From Perilla frutescens (lineage: Eukaryota; Streptophyta; Magnoliopsida; Lamiales; Lamiaceae), in NCBI GenBank assembly GCA_026008535.1, contig BRKX01000015.1, positions 20,109,501 to 20,173,500 of the forward strand: a DNA stretch of 64,000 nt. The letters run 5' to 3'. The position numbers and the translations under genes are program-made. Shown here one piece after another: positions 1 to 11,600 of this stretch. Position 1 is the stretch's first letter. The number at the start of each line of letters is the position of its first letter. Under the pieces are notes generated by a model. It was not told the origin of the DNA, made no database searches, and saw only the letters and a list, made by a program, of their open reading frames with translations.

Positions 1-882
1 TTTCAACCACTCCATTTTGTTGTGGTAAGGGCAAGATCTCTGGTGGTGGATACCATATTCCTGAAATAGTTTCTGCACATTGTGATTGATGAATTCACCT
101 TCGTTATCTGTTCGAACTTGCTTAATCTTCTTGTGAAACTGAGTATGGACCATGTTAATATAACCCTTTAATAACATCTAGACTTGAGTTTTGCTTTTAA
201 ACAAATAGGTCCATGTAGCTCGGCTATGATCCTCAACAACAGTGAGGAAATATGAGGTACCAGTAATGTTCTCTTCATTACAAGGCCCCCATACATCCAT
301 ATGAACCAAATCAAAGGTCTCTGCACTTCTACTGTTCAAGAATGGAAAATGATCCATTTGATGTCTTGCCTCATGACAAATGCTACATGATTTAATAACC
401 TCCAGATCTTCTGCCCTCAATCTCTTCTTAGAATTGGTTAAATGCTCCCTGGTATGGACTGATAGATGCCCTAAAGTCTCATGTAACTTCACAACATCTG
501 TGTCTGCACATATTGAGTGTACCATAGCTGTGTGATGTTGCTCATGTGGAAATACATACAATGATCCTTTAAATTTGCAAATGCCCAGTACATTGTCATC
601 ATTCCTTCTCTGTACCAGACAATGTGAAGCCATGAATAGAATCTTCCCATCAAGATCTTTAGTTAATTGGCCTACTGAAAGTAGATTATGGGTAAAGTGT
701 GGAGCAGAAAGAACATTTTGCAGAGTTAGATGCTTGTTAATCCTTGTTGTTCCTGCTAAGAACACCCAAATACTGCTTCCATCTGGTATAAAAATTTGTA
801 AAAGATACCTTAACCACTTCATATCTGTGAGCAAGCCTATCTGATGGCACATGTGGTGACTGACTTCTGAGTAACAATCCAA
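1..882 (-). pseudogene. copia protease end / GAG-pre-integrase / integrase (broken, partial)
   Basis: The minus-strand frame from 882 to 178 shows the HHCC zinc-binding GAG-pre-integrase region (a His pair, then CSICHEARH) and the start of the integrase core with its first catalytic Asp in HMDVWGP. After a stop at 178-180 the same frame continues to the second Asp (RTDNEGEF). The usual QQNGVVE block with the catalytic Glu is readable only in another frame near position 10-40, so there is a further frameshift. The protease active site also lies at a frame break (about 837-882), where the usual DSGA is not readable. The first codon of this open stretch is not an ATG. The gene is not functional. 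Confidence 0.88.
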
Positions 883-2171
883 CCTCCTTTATTAATGTTA
901 ACAGAGGCTGCAAAAGCATAATGACCCTTGAACTCTATAGGTGGAGAACCTAAATCTACTTCTGCCATATTTGCTAAATTCCTAGGTCCCTCTGTGGTTT
1001 CTCTTTTACTACCTTTATAGAAATATTGGGACAAATGTTTTGCCAGCTCTGTTTGAATAAACTGACCTACTCCAGCTAAAGGATCATTGGAAGGATCAAT
1101 TCCGCTGACAGTTCTAGCTGATTCAGTGTCATAACTATCACCATCCTCCTCTTGTTGTGCAGCATAATGTGTCTTTCCCTTTTCTTTTTCAGATTTGAAT
1201 TTCCTATACCAGTCAGGTATTCCTATAATGCCAAAGCATTCAGACTTCAAATGACCTTTCCCACCACAATGCTCACATTTCAGGTTGCTTTTCTCTTCTT
1301 TTGTCAGTCTTGCTCTAAAGGAATCCCCTTTAGAATAACCTTTCTGTGCACTATACAAGGCATTATGTTCTATTACTGCTTCTGCAAGTTGATTAGTCAC
1401 TTTGATCTGTTCCTCAACTTACAATATCATAGAATAAGCTTGACTCAAATTAGGCAAGGGATTCATGATCAATATCTGTTGTCTTATGGCCCCATAGCAG
1501 TCATCTAACCCCATTAGAAACTGCATGAGATGTTCCTCTTCAATGTCTGTTTTTATATCTTCCTATGCAGCACAAATACAGACTCTAGAATTCTTGAACA
1601 AGGCTAGATCATCCCATAAGGCAGTCAGGTTATTAAAATATAGAATTACACTTTGGTTATGCTGACTATAAGTGGCCAATTCCCTTCTCAGTTTGTATAT
1701 ACGAGGACCATTCCTCTTACCAAACCTTTTCTGCAATTCCTCCCACAATTGCTATGAAGTTTCCAAATTATGAAATTCCTGAGCCACTTCTTTTATCATT
1801 GAGTTGCTTATCCAATTATAAACAATGTAGTCAACCCTAAGCCATTGCTTGTAATCAACCGAGTCTTTCCTAGGTTCAGGAAGAGTTCCATCTATAATTC
1901 CTAGCTTATTTCTAGACAAAAGCCCTCTTTTGATCGCCCTACACCAACTATAAAAGTTGTGACCATAAAAAAGATCAGCTGTTAAACACATACCAAGGTA
2001 CTCTCCAGGAGCAAGGTAGAGTTCATCATTAGCCAAAGATCGATTACTTGTGTGTTCCAGCTTGGTATAACCGACTTGCAATCCATCAGTGTGATCGCGA
2101 GTAGCATTAACGTTGATCTGCGGAGTGGATTCCACCTCTGAATTGGCTTGATTTCGACAAACATTTCCCAC
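837..2171 (-). pseudogene. copia gag (Retrotran_gag_3 type), broken
   Basis: Three minus-strand blocks make up the gag. Block 2171-1752 has the N-terminal copia gag domain (YSWCRAIKRGLL, then KLGIIDGTLPEP). Block 1748-1563 continues the helical capsid region (WEELQKRFGKRNGPRIYKL). Block 1400-837 carries a CX2CX4HX4C zinc knuckle (CEHCGGKGHLKSEC) that would bind RNA, followed by a charged linker into the protease. Stops and frame changes separate the blocks. Overlapping open frames on either strand are shadows. The family assignment rests on the WCRAIKRGL and IDGTLPEP signatures. Confidence 0.88.
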
Positions 2172-2368
2172 TCCACTTTGTTCACCTCATTCGAGCTGAG
2201 AATTCGAAGGAAATCCAAGTTCTTCGTCGCGCGCTTGCCTTCACGAGAATTGATTGTTTTTCTTCATCATATTCAATCAATCAACGACAGAATACAATAT
2301 TTACGCAATCAACCAATTTCAATCAGTTAAAAACGGAGAAATCAGAAAAGGAAGAGATCGAGGAGCAT

Positions 2369-2385
2369 CATGGCTCTGGATACCA
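2369..2385 (-). other. primer binding site (tRNA-iMet type)
   Basis: Minus strand reads TGGTATCCAGAGCCATG, directly next to the LTR end. The usual plant copia site is TGGTATCAGAGCCATG; this copy has one extra C. Confidence 0.85.
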
Positions 2386-2750
2386 TGTTAAATCTTATAA
2401 AATTGATCTATTTTGGAGAGGAAAATATCAGAGAATTTTATTCATTCAATCAAAATGATACAAGTCGTAACAGATATGTGTTTTTTGTATTTATACAAAG
2501 TAAGAGAACTAAGAGAGCTAAGAGAGCAATCTAGATCTACGACTATGAGTATAGATCCGCATCACTACATTATCAACGGATGGAAATGAATCTAAATGTG
2601 GTCCATGCATCCTTGCATGGACACGTGAACGTGCTGCAGATCATGCATGCAGAGCATGCACCAAAATATATCCTTTGCTGTTGTGATTAGTCTTTGCTGC
2701 CGCGATGATCACGTTGTTGTGCTTCACACCATTTAAGCTCACGTTCAACA
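2386..2750 (-). repeat. LTR of the left copia element (5' LTR, 365 bp)
   Basis: Bounded by TGTT at 2386 and AACA at 2750, giving the TG...CA ends of an LTR. It abuts the primer binding site, which places it as the 5' LTR of a minus-strand element. Only one copy lies in the window. Confidence 0.82.
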
Positions 2751-2852
2751 ATTTTGAGTTATATCATATTTAATTTGTGTTATTGGCGTACAGAATCTTG
2801 CACATGCTCTGCCGCCATGCATGCTTGAAGTAGCTAACTACGAATATTGATT

Positions 2853-2890
<38 letters not shown>

Positions 2891-2986
2891 ACCGTAAATG
2901 TAAATAGAGGATCCAATGCAATTTTTCCAACGTGAAAGTGGTGCCACTGTTTACTGATTCTCACATATAAGAAGATGCCTTACTTT

Positions 2987-3021
<35 letters not shown>

Positions 3022-3640
3022 GGAATATAATTATATGGTGTAACATTTAATATCACATATATATCGTCTCTCAATCGTAGCTTAGAAGCATGCGTGATTG
3101 TAATCAACCAGTAGCTAGGAATTGAAGAATATTGGACACGTTGCAGAACTTTGATCGAGGTTGTCACAACTTAATTATGGAAGAGATGGAGACAAGGAAA
3201 CACAAAATATATACATACTCCCTTACATCATCGATCGATCTGCTAATTAACTCTAGGAAATAATGAATCCAAACTGACCAAATGTATCTTTGATCGAGCT
3301 GAGGAATCCATCATCTTAAGTGACGCATATATACAGTTTGGCTCTCTGTTTAATTGCATCCATCACCAGCCTCTCACTCTCCACTATACACATCTCTAGC
3401 TCTCTCTCTCTCTCTCTACATCAACACATGCATTCGACACGAAGCCAATATTCATCCAACGAAGCATATATAAACCTTAATTAATTATAAGTAGTACGTT
3501 AGCCTGGCAAATTAATATAATTTGTCACCCTGTAGGCCTTTCAATGCAATTATATATAGCTAGCCCTGATCAATTTCTTTGATGAAAAGGTTGCTAGCTA
3601 GGCTAATGATCGATCTCATGATGTTGTAAATTAACTTGAA
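2751..3640. other. intergenic, AT-rich, with microsatellites
   Basis: No gene seen. It holds a (TA)n(TG)n tract at 2853-2890, a (TA)n tract at 2991-3020 and a short (CT)n near 3401-3417. The part nearest 3640 would contain the 3' UTR of the CLE gene. Confidence 0.6.
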
Positions 3641-3910
3641 TTAGGTTCTGTTATGGATAGGATCTGAACCTTTTGGAACCTTCCTTTTGCTGGATTGGTT
3701 TGAATCAAATGGTGCAGCTGGCTTCTTGGCTGCAGCCTTCATGGTGCTCATCACTTGATCATCAGCTGCGGCCTTGAGCATGCGATCCTCCACCATTAGT
3801 TCTGCTCGACCACCCCGTCGTCTGAGACCGAGCCCACATATTTCTGCTGCGGATAACAATGATATGCAAATGATCACCAAAAACCACCACCTATTCATGT
3901 GTAAAACCAT
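3641..3910 (-). CDS. CLE-family signalling peptide precursor (89 aa)
   Basis: One uninterrupted frame with an ATG start encodes a small secreted precursor. Residues 1-27 form a hydrophobic signal peptide (core WWFLVIICISLLSA). A variable basic/Ala-rich middle follows (about 28-72). The C-terminus carries the CLE box RKVPKGSDPIHN and ends two residues later. The canonical box is RxVPxGPDPxHN: Arg1, Val3, Pro4, Gly6, Asp8, Pro9, His11 and Asn12 are all present, but Pro7 is Ser, as also known in Arabidopsis CLE45. Known family role: the box is cut out, modified, secreted and perceived by CLV1/BAM-type LRR receptor kinases in meristem or vascular signalling. The length is normal for CLE precursors and no intron is needed. 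Which receptor or tissue it serves cannot be read from sequence. The box resembles the CLE25/26/45 type. Confidence 0.9.
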   Translation of the reverse strand: MVLHMNRWWFLVIICISLLSAAEICGLGLRRRGGRAELMVEDRMLKAAADDQVMSTMKAAAKKPAAPFDSNQSSKRKVPKGSDPIHNRT

Positions 3911-3992
3911 ATATGGCTGCTACCTAGCTACCTACCTTATTCAACAAATATAAATATATCAAGGGCAAGGGTGATCAAGACTCCAGAGTGTG

Positions 3993-4000
3993 TTTTTATA
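3993..4000 (-). promoter_or_regulatory. candidate TATA box of the CLE gene
   Basis: Minus strand reads TATAAAAA about 83 bp upstream of the CLE ATG, leaving room for a short 5' UTR. No other TATA-like site is equally well placed. It is inferred from position and match only. Confidence 0.55.
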
Positions 4001-4034
4001 CGGTCAAGTAGAAAGTAAACTAGCTAGGATTGAT

Positions 4035-4040
4035 GAGAGA

Positions 4041-4104
<64 letters not shown>
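4035..4104. repeat. (GA)n microsatellite upstream of the CLE gene
   Basis: About 70 bp of almost pure GA; on the minus strand it is (TC)n. It lies about 125 bp upstream of the CLE start, just beyond the TATA candidate. GA/TC tracts are common near plant promoters and can bind BPC proteins (family knowledge). Its length probably varies between individuals. Confidence 0.9.
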
Positions 4105-4106
<2 letters not shown>

Positions 4107-4978
4107 ATAATCCTTGATCTTGATGTTCCATTCCTGCAGAAAAATTCTTATAGCATAAAGCAGGCTGCAGGAATCCACAAAAGAGTTTTCGATTCACCTC
4201 AATCATCAAGCTTCTTATGCAGAAGAGAATCTAAATAGGATGAATAAAGGTGATTTTGTTTAATTTGGAACAATACCCTCAACAAGCTACTTAAGCATCT
4301 TTTCCATTTTGTTTGAATTCCCTACAATATTAATTAATTTCTATCATTTGCTCTGCTGCTTTAATTTAATTTGTCTTCTTCAATAAAGCTAGACTCATCC
4401 ACTCGATATATATAATTAATTATTTACTTTTAATTTTACATTAATATATATAGTCAAATAGAACATGAGTTGGAACATTCCTCCTAACCACACCTTAGCT
4501 TGTTTGTGTGCTTTACTTTTAGATTATTAGCATATATTGATGATGTGATTCGATTGTGTGATATATGTATATATACTTAAGTGCAGTGGTGATGCCTATG
4601 GTCCAAACATTATAGCCCGACATCGAAAGCTCACACAACTGAACTGATTCCTTGTCTTATAATCTTCCAATTTGAGTTCAAAAGACTCCTCATACATCAT
4701 AATCGTAATCTTCTAGAACCCAGGTACAAGCTTTCAAGCACTCGGTTCAACCCATGCACCATAACCATATATATATATATGATGAGATGACTAGGCTTCA
4801 TTGTTTGGATAATGGGATACATGTGAAATAGGAGATCCAAGGGAAATGTTTATTTAATTTGGGTACGTGTACTCTTTTTTAAGGGTTAATTAATTGTATT
4901 TTAAATCACGAGATTTCATTAAACTTGTAAATTTAATAAACATAACGCACCAAAAATTGCAGTGTTAACAATAACAAT
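4105..4978. other. intergenic, AT-rich
   Basis: No gene recognised. A weak inverted similarity between about 4880 (AAGGGTTAATTAA) and 5563 (reverse complement AAAGGGTTATTAAA) could mark an old MITE that hosts the SINE cluster. The ends are too diverged to assert it. Confidence 0.4.
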
Positions 4979-5088
4979 ATATGAAGTCCCGGTTTCCCGA
5001 TGGGGATGGCCTAGTGGTGGAGTGAGGTTGCTTGGACACTAAAGCTCACGCGTTCGAATTTCCTCAAAACCACAAGTCGGGTGTGTAA

Positions 5089-5131
<43 letters not shown>

Positions 5132-5186
5132 GTCCCGGTAGGGATAATCTAGTGGTGGAGTGAGGATAGTCGGGTGTGTAAGTATA

Positions 5187-5232
<46 letters not shown>

Positions 5233-5335
5233 GTTCCGGTAGGGATAATCTAGTGGTGGAGTGAGAATACTTGGAGATCCAAGGTCACGGATTCGAATCT
5301 CCTCAATGCCACAGATCGGGTGTGTGAGTAAAAAA
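4979..5335 (+). mobile_element. tRNA-derived SINE, three tandem units in one insertion
   Basis: Three units start with nearly the same sequence (ATGAAGTCCCGG) at 4981, 5127 and 5228. Unit 1 has an exact Pol III A box TGGCCTAGTGG (5007-5017) and a B box GTTCGAATT (5052-5060). Unit 3 has TAATCTAGTGG (5246-5256) and GGATTCGAATC (5289-5299). Unit 2 lacks the middle, including its B box. Units 1 and 2 end in long (TA)n tracts; unit 3 ends in a short A run. A 12-bp direct repeat AACAATAACAAT flanks the whole set (4967-4978 and 5336-5347), so all three units sit inside one target duplication. It encodes no protein; mobility would depend on LINE machinery. Confidence 0.8.
5099..5229. repeat. (TA)n tracts between SINE units
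   Basis: Two long TA runs (about 5091-5127 and 5184-5229) separate the SINE units. Open frames of repeated Tyr-Ile here are artefacts of the repeat. Confidence 0.85.
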
Positions 5336-6003
5336 AACAATAACAATGTACTTTAATTTAATTTGAATTTGTCAATTTTAAGTCATCGATCTGGACATAT
5401 TTTTGTTGACCAAATGCCTTTAATTTGTACATGACGTACATGTTATGCGTAACTCACTTCAAAAAATAAAATATTAAAATGTTGTTAACTTTATAATTTT
5501 TGAAAAATGGAGTTAAATTTGTGAATTTGGACAAAAGTATAGTGATTTAATAACCCTTTAGCAAATAGGGTCTTCTATACCCGTATTTCGTACAAATCAA
5601 ATTCCTTTCCTTTTTTTTTTTTTTTTAAATGTTTAAATATGAAATCCTTCAACGACATTTTTTAAGGGAAAGGACATAACCTTAATTAATCAAAATGAAA
5701 TCATTAGGGCACATGAGTGCCTAAGAAAATAGAGCCAATGTACAAAGAAAAATTCAAATTGTTAGCTACAGTAAAACCTCTATAAATTAATAATCTTAGG
5801 ACCATGAAATTTTATTAATTTTGAGAGATATTAATATATTGATAAATTAATATTTTATTAATTAAAAGAGAGACTATTTAAATTTAGCAAATTTAGTACA
5901 TATGTATTGAAAATAAATGAATTCATATATGTTTCATTAATTATATTCATGCATCAACCAATTCTTTGTAACTAATTAAATATATCCGTGTATAATATCA
6001 ATT

Positions 6004-8645
6004 TGTTAGGAATGGTGCTACATCAGATGTTATCAACATTGTTGATAACATTGTCCTCAATGTTATACACGATGTGTAACACCATTCCGACAACATTGAC
6101 CGAAACATTAAGTATAGTAATCTTATCCTTTCCTAGTTTTTAGGATTAATTCTCTTTGAATTAATCTTATTAATTTGTCTATCTTAATTAAATATATCCA
6201 CGAGATTTGAATTTAAAATAGTGGATATAGGTGGTTTAGACAGTGGATAAACTTAATTTTGAAATGGTCAAAATTAGTTCCTACTTTTAAGGAAGCATTA
6301 TTTTCTATCCCCACTTTGTCTAACCGCCTTGCAGGTACTGAATGTGAGAAGACTGGTGTAGCTCTCTTAATATTGCAGATTGTGTGAGAGTGGTTAGCTG
6401 GTAACGGTTGTAAAAGATGTAACATGGAAGTCAATGTTGCATCTAATGTTGTTCCGTCTTTTCCGTAACATCAGCCTGTTCCAGGCTGATAATTTTTTCA
6501 TTTCATAATTTTTAGAATCAATGTATTTTAAATTGATTTGATTATTTTGTGATTTTTATCACTGATTACTTCCATGATTTTACGGATAATTTAGTGGGTG
6601 AAAGCATGTTTAAATCATGGATTAATACTAATTTTGAATCAGTCAAAGTTGGTTCCTATTTTTCAGGAACCATGATGTTCTCTCTGTCTTTGAATAACTA
6701 TCACAGGTACTGGAGCAGTTATCCGAAGTTGAAGAAAGTGTGACAAGAGAATATGATCTGGAGAGCAGTTACCTTTGGACCATTATTGTTGAGAATGATG
6801 TATTCCAGATGATGTTATCACTTTGATTGATAACATCGAAGTCAATGTTAAATCGAATGTGTTCCGTCATTCTTGTGACATCGAGTATAACTCTCTAGAA
6901 GTTAATCTTATTCCTCTTCTATATTTTCGGATTAATTAGTTATAATTGATCTGATGTATTATTGAATCTTATCTCTTTATTATTTCCATGTGTCTGGTTG
7001 ATTTATTCTAAAGGGATAAAGAGATAAGCTTCAAACTTTTAGGGTTTTGACTTTGTCAAAACAGTTCCTAATTTTAAGGAACATTTATCCACTACCTTTG
7101 GGTTCTAACATGTGTCTACAGGTTGAAGACTTTGTGGGCAGTTATAAGAGTAGTGGTGAGTGGATTCCATGATGTGAAGACGTGTTACATCGAATGTTGC
7201 ACGTAACATCGACTTCAACATCAATCTGTGGACCTAAAATCTAATCTTGTTATTTCATATTTTTTAGGATTAATTTATTTTAAGTTAATCTGATTCTTTT
7301 GTGATTTTTGTCACATTTTATTTTCCACATATTTAGGGATTTATTGGTTAAATAATTCTAGATTAAATCATGGATGATGTTTGATTTTGACTTGTTCAAA
7401 ATCTATTCCGGATTTATAGGGACGTGATGTTCCCACTCTCTCTTGGACACTACCCGTTGCAGGTGAATGTGGGTCACTGGAGTAACTACCACTATTACAC
7501 GATGTTAAAGAACGTGTGCTCCGCAATGCAGAAAGTAGTTATTCAAGTCCACTACATCAATGGGAAGTGGAAGGCGGTTGATTCAAGTCCACACCTCTTG
7601 AGATCATGGAACAACTGCTAATACAAGATGGAGGGAGTATTTAAGGTCTCCTTAGACCTTGAAATCACTTACCCAACCTGAGACGTGCTGCTACGAAGAA
7701 TTCAGAGAGATCGAAGATTGAGTCCAGTGTCTGCTGGAACTCATCTACATTCACATCGACATCTCCCTTATTGTCTGAATCAACAAAGGTCTGTATCTTT
7801 GTTGTGTTTGTAAGGTGTAGATTAGATTGAATATTGTGAGTTCTTTCAGTAGATGTTGTTTATCTACCGAAGTGCTAGGTAGTGATTTTTATAGGGGTTG
7901 TCTGAGTGAGTGAAGCGAGGACAATTTCTATTATTTTCATAGAGATTATTCAAGGGAGTGAACCGAGAATTATCTCTATGTTGTTTTATCTTTTGTTCAA
8001 GCAGGTTATCACTGTGGTTTGTGAGAAGCTCTGAAACTTACATCTAGTGTCATCTCAAAGATCCAAGACATTCTCATCGACATCGGCCTAGTGTCCCAAT
8101 CAACTGGAGACATTCATTCCAGTTGTGTGTGTAGGTTAGATAGTCAACTTAGTGAGTCTTTGGATTTAGATCGACTTGTTGTTTTCTATCTATATGTTTA
8201 GATAGATGTTTTGAGAGATTATTCAAGTAAGTGAAGCTAGGATAGTTCTCTTGTATGTTGTATGCAATGTTGTCAAGGGAGTGAACCGAGACAACACTTG
8301 TATTATTTTTGTATTTCACTTATGTAAGTGAATTTCGCCCTAAGGCAATCACATACTGAAGGCGTGTGATTCAAAACTATCTTTCATGCAAGTTGCTTTA
8401 AATTTTCGCTGTGTGTTGAAGGCATAGTGGATAACACTGGCTTCAACATCAACTCTATTATCTGCACGTTAACATTTTTCACAAGCCAATTTTTACTTGT
8501 GTTTTAAAGTTATTTTCGTGCAAACTGTTCTATAAATTTCCTGTGATAATGTTGTTGGTAAAGTGAGTAACACTAACTACAACATTGTGTATAACTTTGC
8601 ACGTGGTTTTGTTTTTCACAATATTTGAGGCAACAAATTCTAACA
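6004..8645 (+). repeat. 5' LTR of copia I (2642 bp)
   Basis: Runs from TGTTAGGAATGG to AAATTCTAACA. It is colinear with 30838-34834 once the gypsy solo LTR is removed. It includes internal near-repeats (ATGTTATC...GATAACAT pairs) and several short open frames that are not genes. Promoter and polyadenylation signals of the element would lie here, but I could not place them reliably. Confidence 0.93.
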
Positions 8646-8647
8646 AG

Positions 8648-8663
8648 TGGCATCAAGAGCCGG
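8648..8663 (+). other. primer binding site of copia I
   Basis: TGGCATCAAGAGCCGG starts 3 bases after the LTR end. It resembles the iMet site TGGTATCAGAGCC with a substitution and an extra A. Confidence 0.8.
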
Positions 8664-8725
8664 TACTTGACACACTAAGTACTCGATCCGGTGTTGCTTA
8701 CATACTGTGTTGATTATTTTCCGTG

Positions 8726-9949
8726 ATGGATATTTCCATTGCTCAATGTCATTCACCAGCACTTAGTTTTCTTGGAACAAATTATGCCTTATGGAAGGCT
8801 CAAATGAGTATGTACATCAAATATATTGATGAACATGCATGGATGACAGTTTTGAAGGAATGGTCTATTCCAAAAGAGACAAATGAAGCTGGAAAAGTCA
8901 TCAACAAGATTAAAAGTCGATGGAGTGTTGAAGAACAAACCATTTCAAACTTCCACTCTAAGGCTCTTAATGCTATTTTTGTTTATGTTGACGTTCCTTA
9001 TTTCAAATTGATCTCAAAGTGTACTACAGCTAAGCATTCATGGGATATTCTTCAAGAACATTTTGAAGGATACATAGATGTACGACAGAAAGAAATTGCA
9101 GTTTAAGGAGCAATATCATCATCAACATTTGAACCATCACCACCTCCATCAACTGAAGGTGTCAGGTTTTCTAGTCCGCTCAAAACTGCAATCTCCAGTG
9201 AAGATTCTTGTCCAATTGATACTAGTGTCGGCATCAATGTGAAAGAAAATGATGACCAAGTTATCTTACATGTTGTTAAAGTCAATGAGTCTAATTCGGA
9301 TGTTGATGTTGGCTTGAATTATGTTTCAACATCAAGAACAACATTTGACAGGTAAGAAAGCTCTGAAAAGTATAATACAAACTCTTTTAATTCTTCTATT
9401 TTATGTGAGACAGATTCACTACAGCATGATGACTTTGGAGCTAAAAAGGTTGTAGAAGAAGTAAAAGTGTTATATGATGAGCTTCTTTTCAAGTGGATGA
9501 AACAAAACCAAGTTGTGGAGTCACTCAATAAGAAAAATAAAGAGATGAAGAAGAAAGTGACGAATTTGGAAGTGATCCGCACAAGAAAAAAATGTGGAGT
9601 TGATTTCTATCAAGAAACAACTAAAAATTACTTCTCAATCTCTCGAGAAATTAAAGAGAGGATCTTCCACACCCAACGAGGTATTGTCCATTGATAAGAT
9701 ACATAGATCCGGACTTGGGAAGGTAAAATCTTCTACCACAATATTTCCTAATTATTTGAATGGTATTTTAAGTGTATTTCTTTCGTTAAAGGAAATACTA
9801 GTGGTACATGTCACACAAATTCTCATAAACTTGATAAACCTAAGATTGGAAAGACAAATTTTGTGTGTCATTATTATTTTTCTCCTGGTCACATTAAGTC
9901 CTTTTGTTTTAAATTGCATGATGCTGCTGGTAAAATGTCAGACAGAATG
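8726..9949 (+). pseudogene. gag of copia I, broken by stops and by insertion of copia II
   Basis: The first ATG is at 8726. Codons to 9106 give the SIRE-type capsid region (TNYALWKAQMSMYIK, then SKALNAIFVYVD and TTAKHSWDILQEHFEG). After the stop at 9104-9106, further pieces in shifted frames show a coiled-coil linker (about 9467-9560, rich in Lys/Glu with NKKNKEMKKKV). A zinc knuckle follows at about 9860-9930, reading CHYYFSPGHIKSFC, in which the second Cys is replaced by Tyr. The second copia starts at 9950 and ends the reading. It would have formed the particle shell; it is now inactive. Confidence 0.85.
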
Positions 9950-11577
9950 TGTTGGTCCCGGGCGAGTTGATATCAGTTTAGAGGGGGGGTGAATAAACTG
10001 ATTAAAACTTTTTACTTTAAATACGGAATAACATGGCCCTTTGACTCGCTTAATGAAACTTATCTATGCACAAACTTATTGAACAGTTAAGACAGTTTAA
10101 GTGCAGCTGGTGTAATATTGTGTGCAGTTCAAAGATATGCAATAACCAAAATAGTACAGCACACAAGCAATTTATAGAGGTTCGAAGTCTCAAAATTATA
10201 CGTCCTCTTTTCCTTCCGCAGAAGGGCAACTTCACTATATAACTTGAGTTTCTTTACAAATTATACAATGAAGGACATTTGGCTGAACCTGGTAACTGCT
10301 CGCTACCTCAGCGGGTCGATGGCTCACACTTGAAGTCCCTAACTACTCGCTAGAAAGGTAGGTGTTGTTGTCGTCTTTACAAGGTTTTAGATCTCTTTCG
10401 ATCTTCAAGAGGTTAGTCTTGAACAGGGGTTATCAACTGATGTGCTCCTTCAATTGAGCTGAGTAGTTGATCGTTGTGTAGCTGAAACTGAGAAGACTGC
10501 CCTGACTGGATTGTCAACAGCTGGCTGATTATCTTGACTTTGTGAATTTCTTCTTCTCAGTTGAACTCTCACAGTTTCTATCAAACGCTAAACTTGAGCT
10601 TGAGTGGGAGGGAGAAAGAAAAGCTCTTGCTTGTATATCCGAAAGTTGTGTAGGCGAAGGATTCTTCTTGGCTCTTCTTGAGAGAGTTCAGTGTTGAGAC
10701 TTATTTTAAACTCTGATTTACTCACCTTTTATAGAGGAGTGATTTTATGACCGTTGAGTTCCATTGTCCATTGATCGGTGGCCTTGTTGGCTAATCAATG
10801 GAGAATGATCGCTTGGAGCTTTTGGTTTGAAGTAGCCGTTACTCTGCCAATCGATCTTCATTGGATATTTAATTCCAGGATCTTTGTTAAAGCATTTATT
10901 CCAAGATTCAACAGTTTGAGCAATAACCTCCAAGGTTCTCTGGCTTCAGTTTTCTTGGCAGCTTTGAGTTCCAGTTGACAGTTCTGGACTTGTCAGCTGA
11001 GTTTGGCTATTGCTCCAGTTGGCAGTTTTGAGCTTGTCAGCTGAGTTTGGCTATTGCTACAGTTGGCAGTTTTGAGCTCATCAGCTGAGTTTGGCTATTA
11101 CTCCAGTTGGCAGTTTTGAGCTCATCAGCTGAGTTTGGCTATTGCTCCAGTTGGCAGTTTTGAGCTTGTTAGCTGAGTTTGGCTATTGCTCCAGTTAGCA
11201 GTTTTGAGCTCATCAGTTGAGTTTGGCTATTGCTTTAGTTGGTCATCAGTTGGATACTTCCTGTCTTCAGTCTAAACTGATCTCTTATCAGTTCCCTTAG
11301 TTGACTCTTTTCTCCCTCAGCTTAGCTGACTTAGTTGTCAGTTCGTTTCAATTGTTCAACTTCTTGACTTCTCAATTCAGTTGACTTCTGACGTATCCTT
11401 CAGCTTGCAGACCATACTCTTGATTAGTTGACTTTGACTTTGCTTGATATCCTTTTTGATGATGCCCTGGATTAATCAGCTCCGATCTGCAACTTGAATT
11501 TCAGTCAGTTTTTCATAAATAATTTTGACATCTCATCAAAACCTAATCTAGGGGTTCCTTGATAATTTTTCCTAACA
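9950..11577 (-). repeat. 3' LTR of copia II (1628 bp, complete)
   Basis: Runs from TGTTGGTCCCGGGCGAG to TTTTTCCTAACA on the plus strand and abuts the polypyrimidine complement of the PPT. Its first ~741 bp match 27064-27804. It contains a 44-bp tandem array. Confidence 0.92.
10971..11243. repeat. 44-bp tandem repeat inside the LTR (about 6 copies)
   Basis: A 44-bp unit containing CAGTTGGCAGTTTTGAGC and CAGCTGAGTTTGGCTATT repeats about six times with few changes; the exact period is seen at 10994, 11038 and 11082. The matching part of the right LTR is deleted, so its copy number there is unknown. Repeats in LTRs often lie in the U3 enhancer region. Confidence 0.9.
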
Positions 11578-11578
11578 A

Positions 11579-11600
11579 TTTCCCCCTTTTTGATGATGTC
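11579..11600 (-). other. polypurine tract of copia II
   Basis: Minus strand reads GACATCATCAAAAAGGGGGA just before the 3' LTR, the usual SIRE-type PPT setting. It would prime plus-strand DNA synthesis. Confidence 0.85.

Larger units (their letters stand above)
1..2750 (-). mobile_element. Ty1/copia retrotransposon, 5' half, cut by window edge
   Basis: Read on the minus strand, the order is LTR (2750-2386), tRNA-Met type primer binding site (2385-2369), gag, protease remnant, GAG-pre-integrase and the first part of the integrase, which continues past position 1. Gag-protease-integrase before reverse transcriptase is the copia order. Frameshifts and stops break every domain, so this is a dead copy. 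Reverse transcriptase, RNase H and the second LTR would lie left of the window. The 5 bases outside the LTR (2751-2755) are the expected target duplication, but the partner cannot be seen. Confidence 0.9.

Noticed and set aside
3990..4238. Plus-strand ORF with Arg-Glu repeats
   Set aside because: It is the translation of the (GA)n microsatellite.
5149..5346. Minus-strand ORF through the SINE units
   Set aside because: Mostly the (TA)n tract; the SINE reading explains the sequence better.
4880..5563. Possible old MITE around the SINE cluster
   Set aside because: End similarity is too weak and no duplication could be defined.
6549..7621. Short plus-strand ORFs repeated at 32740-33812
   Set aside because: They lie in the two LTRs of copia I, so the repetition reflects LTR identity and not gene conservation; no domain seen.
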